From: Pseudomonadota bacterium
GTDB lineage: Bacteria > Pseudomonadota > Alphaproteobacteria > Rhizobiales > Xanthobacteraceae
Direction: 5' to 3'
Length of the DNA: 32,025 bases
NCBI GenBank assembly: GCA_016195095.1
Contig: JACQAE010000097.1
Coordinates: 1-32,025 of the forward strand
Part shown: in pieces, positions 29,852 through 32,025 of the stretch
How the letters are laid out: the number at the start of each line of letters is the position of its first letter
How positions within the stretch are numbered: position 1 is the first letter of the stretch
Notes under the pieces: generated by a model
What the model was told of the DNA's origin: nothing
What the model saw: the letters and a program-made list of their open reading frames with translations, nothing else
The model's database searches: none
Translations under genes and position numbers: made by a program

Positions 29852-30673
29852 CTATTCGGCGGGCTTGCCCTGCGGTGGCGCGTCGCCCGTGCCCTGCGCG
29901 GCGCGCGCGGCTTTCTTCTCCACCAGCTTCACCGCCCAGATCGAACCCTCATAGAGCCCGAGCAGGGGAATGGCGAGCGACATTTGCGAGAGCACGTCGG
30001 GTGGCGTGAGCACGGCGGCGATGACGAAAGCGACGACGATGAAGTAGCGGCGCTTCTCGCGCAGCTGCTTGGCGGTGACGACACCGATGCGGCCAAGCAA
30101 GGTGAGGATGACGGGAAGCTGGAAGGCGACGCCGAACGCCAGCACCAGCGACATCATCAGCGAAAGATATTCGCCGACCTTGGGCAGCAATTCGATCGCC
30201 GCCTGCCCCTCGCCGCCGCTTTGCTGCATGCCGAGCGAAAAACGCACCAGCATCGGCATGACGATGAAATAGACCATGAGCGAGCCGAACAGGAAGAAGA
30301 TCGGCGTGGCGACGAGATATGGCAGGAACGCCTGCTTCTCGTTGCGGTAGAGGCCGGGCGCGACAAACATGTAGATCTGCGTCGCCACCACCGGGAACGA
30401 CAGGAACGCCGCCCCGAACATGGCGAGCTTGAGCTGGGTGATGAAATATTCAAGGAGCGCGGTGTAGATGAATTTGGCGCTGGCGGCGCCCGAAACCAGC
30501 ACGAACGGCCACACCAGGATGTTGTAGATGGATTTGGCGAAGACGAAGCAGAACGCGAAAGTGATACCGAACGCGATCAGCGCCTTGATCAGCCGCGAGC
30601 GCAGCTCGATCAGGTGATCCATGAGCGGCGCCTTGCTGGCCTCGATGCCGCTATGCTCTTCCTCGCTTCTCAT
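29852..30673 (-). CDS. tatC: Sec-independent protein translocase subunit TatC
   Basis: [70 protein letters not shown]. Confidence 0.98.
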   Translation of the reverse strand: MRSEEEHSGIEASKAPLMDHLIELRSRLIKALIAFGITFAFCFVFAKSIYNILVWPFVLVSGAASAKFIYTALLEYFITQLKLAMFGAAFLSFPVVATQIYMFVAPGLYRNEKQAFLPYLVATPIFFLFGSLMVYFIVMPMLVRFSLGMQQSGGEGQAAIELLPKVGEYLSLMMSLVLAFGVAFQLPVILTLLGRIGVVTAKQLREKRRYFIVVAFVIAAVLTPPDVLSQMSLAIPLLGLYEGSIWAVKLVEKKAARAAQGTGDAPPQGKPAE

Positions 30674-31203
30674 GCCGCGCGGCCTCCGCCGGCCAGCGGC
30701 TCGGCCGGCGGCGATACCAGCGCGCTCGCCGGATCGCGCGCGTCCGCGGCCGCGGATCGTGGCGTCGCCGGCGCGGCGGCGGCATCGGCCGGCAGCGAGG
30801 TGTCGGGCGCGTCGGCGTGCGCCGCCGCGCCGTCAATCGCCAGTTCATGGTTCATATTCGCCGCGCCATCCGGCGTCGTTTCCTGCGCGGTTTCCTGCGC
30901 GGTTTCCTGCGTCACGCCCGGCGCCGGCGTCGCATCGTCCTTGGGGCTCGAATAATCATAGGAATCGAAATTCGTCATGTCGCGCGCGGCCGTGCCGATG
31001 TCGTCGACCTGCTTCTTGATGTCGGCCATCTCGGCCTCGCGCATCGCCTCCTGGAACTGCCCCTGGAATTCGCCGGCCATGCGGCGCACGCGGGTCATCC
31101 ACTGCCCGAGCGTGCGCAGCACCGCCGGCAGCTCCTTCGGCCCGATCGCGATCAGCGCGACGATGCCGATGACCAGCAGTTCCGACCAGCCGATGTCGAA
31201 CAT
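30670..31203 (-). CDS. tatB: Sec-independent protein translocase subunit TatB
   Basis: [58 protein letters not shown]. Confidence 0.97.
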   Translation of the reverse strand: MFDIGWSELLVIGIVALIAIGPKELPAVLRTLGQWMTRVRRMAGEFQGQFQEAMREAEMADIKKQVDDIGTAARDMTNFDSYDYSSPKDDATPAPGVTQETAQETAQETTPDGAANMNHELAIDGAAAHADAPDTSLPADAAAAPATPRSAAADARDPASALVSPPAEPLAGGGRAA

Positions 31204-31290
31204 GTGAACTCCAGCACGCGCGCCCCAATCGCCGGCGGACCGCTGGAGCGGCCTCGCCTGGACGAGCCGCGCACCAAGACCGGGCGCCGA

Positions 31291-31536
31291 TCAGACGGCC
31301 TTGCGGTTCTCCGTCTGCGCGGACGCGGCGGACGCGGCCGGCTGATGATTGATGGTCTTGACCGGATCGTCCTTGGCCGGCTCGGCCTTGGCGGTCTCGT
31401 CGTCGGACATGCCCTTCTTGAAGGCCTTGATGCCCTGGGCGACGTCGCCCATCAATTCGGAAATCTTGCCGCGACCAAACAGCAGCAGCACCACGCCGAT
31501 GACGACGATCCAGTGCCAGATGCTCAACGAACCCAT
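31291..31536 (-). CDS. tatA: Sec-independent protein translocase subunit TatA
   Basis: [47 protein letters not shown]; start at 31536 rather than the ORF start at 31626. Confidence 0.97.
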   Translation of the reverse strand: MGSLSIWHWIVVIGVVLLLFGRGKISELMGDVAQGIKAFKKGMSDDETAKAEPAKDDPVKTINHQPAASAASAQTENRKAV

Positions 31537-31752
31537 TGTCTTATCCTCCGCACCGACGGGCGGAACAACGCCACACCTGATAGACGGCTCATGCGACAAC
31601 CTAGGCTGGACAAGCGGCAAAAACAAGGACTTCGGGCGGCGGCGGCGCGCCGTTTAGTCGCGCCCGCGCGCACATCTGCGTTAACCATGGCGGCGCGATT
31701 GTTGGACCGGGACGCCGACAAGCGGCAATCCACCGCCCTGCCCGCCCGCGCG

Positions 31753-32025
31753 TTACTCCGCCACGTCCTGCGGCGCGCGCGGCGCCAGGCCGAGATCGAG
31801 ATCGCCGTCCTCGAGCGGGTCCTCGTCGTCGCGCAAGAGCGCGTCATCGGATGGCACCGGCACCGCGAACTCCGCCGGCAATTGCCCGTCGAAGAGGCCC
31901 GCGCCCTTGAGCTCGTCGATGCCGGGAAGATCCGCCAGCGCCTCCAGACCGAAATGCGACAGGAACGCCGGCGTCGTGCCATAGGTGATCGGCCGGCCCG
32001 GCGCGCGGCGCCGCCCGCGCGGGCG
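31753..32025 (-). CDS. scpB: SMC-Scp complex subunit ScpB, C-terminal fragment truncated by contig end
   Basis: Minus frame reads [53 protein letters not shown]...VAE stop; [18 protein letters not shown] is an ScpB signature, and the position next to tatABC fits alphaproteobacteria. Confidence 0.9.
   Translation of the reverse strand, partial: RPRGRRRAPGRPITYGTTPAFLSHFGLEALADLPGIDELKGAGLFDGQLPAEFAVPVPSDDALLRDDEDPLEDGDLDLGLAPRAPQDVAE

Noticed and set aside
29831-30955. 374-aa plus-strand ORF opposite tatC and tatB
   Set aside because: Antisense shadow; charged low-complexity translation.

Overview
This 32,025-nt window is high-GC alphaproteobacterial sequence, probably Hyphomicrobiales (judged from gene content and order). 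It looks like a draft contig, because both ends cut through genes. The left end begins with GCTCTTCCGATCT, the reverse complement of the Illumina adapter core AGATCGGAAGAGC, fused onto a truncated DUF2182 gene. From left to right I read: DUF2182 (partial) and DUF1326; an M20 peptidase broken by an apparent internal deletion and frameshift; a HerA/DUF853-type ATPase; two small conserved proteins (one DUF4332); folP-folB-folK; the methylmalonyl-CoA mutase module (small subunit, large subunit, meaB); a C15-type peptidase; DUF3750; and a compact four-gene operon resembling arsenosugar biosynthesis (ArsS-like radical SAM, atypical metallophosphoesterase, TIGR04283 and TIGR04282 proteins). These are followed by a histidine kinase, a phytoene/squalene synthase-like protein, Mth938-like, secF-secD-yajC, a DUF815 ATPase, a LysM/M23 peptidase, pcm, surE, serS, tatC-tatB-tatA and scpB (partial). 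Most of this is conserved housekeeping. The best candidate for an under-described system is the ArsS-like operon, which has no arsM, arsR or arsenic transporter in the window and carries a phosphoesterase whose first metal-binding motif is substituted. Other notable items are a three-copy intergenic bipartite palindromic repeat family (one copy supplies a stop codon), the damaged M20 gene, a 33-residue segment in SerRS, and several hairpins or palindromes. All family calls are by eye from motifs; no searches were run.
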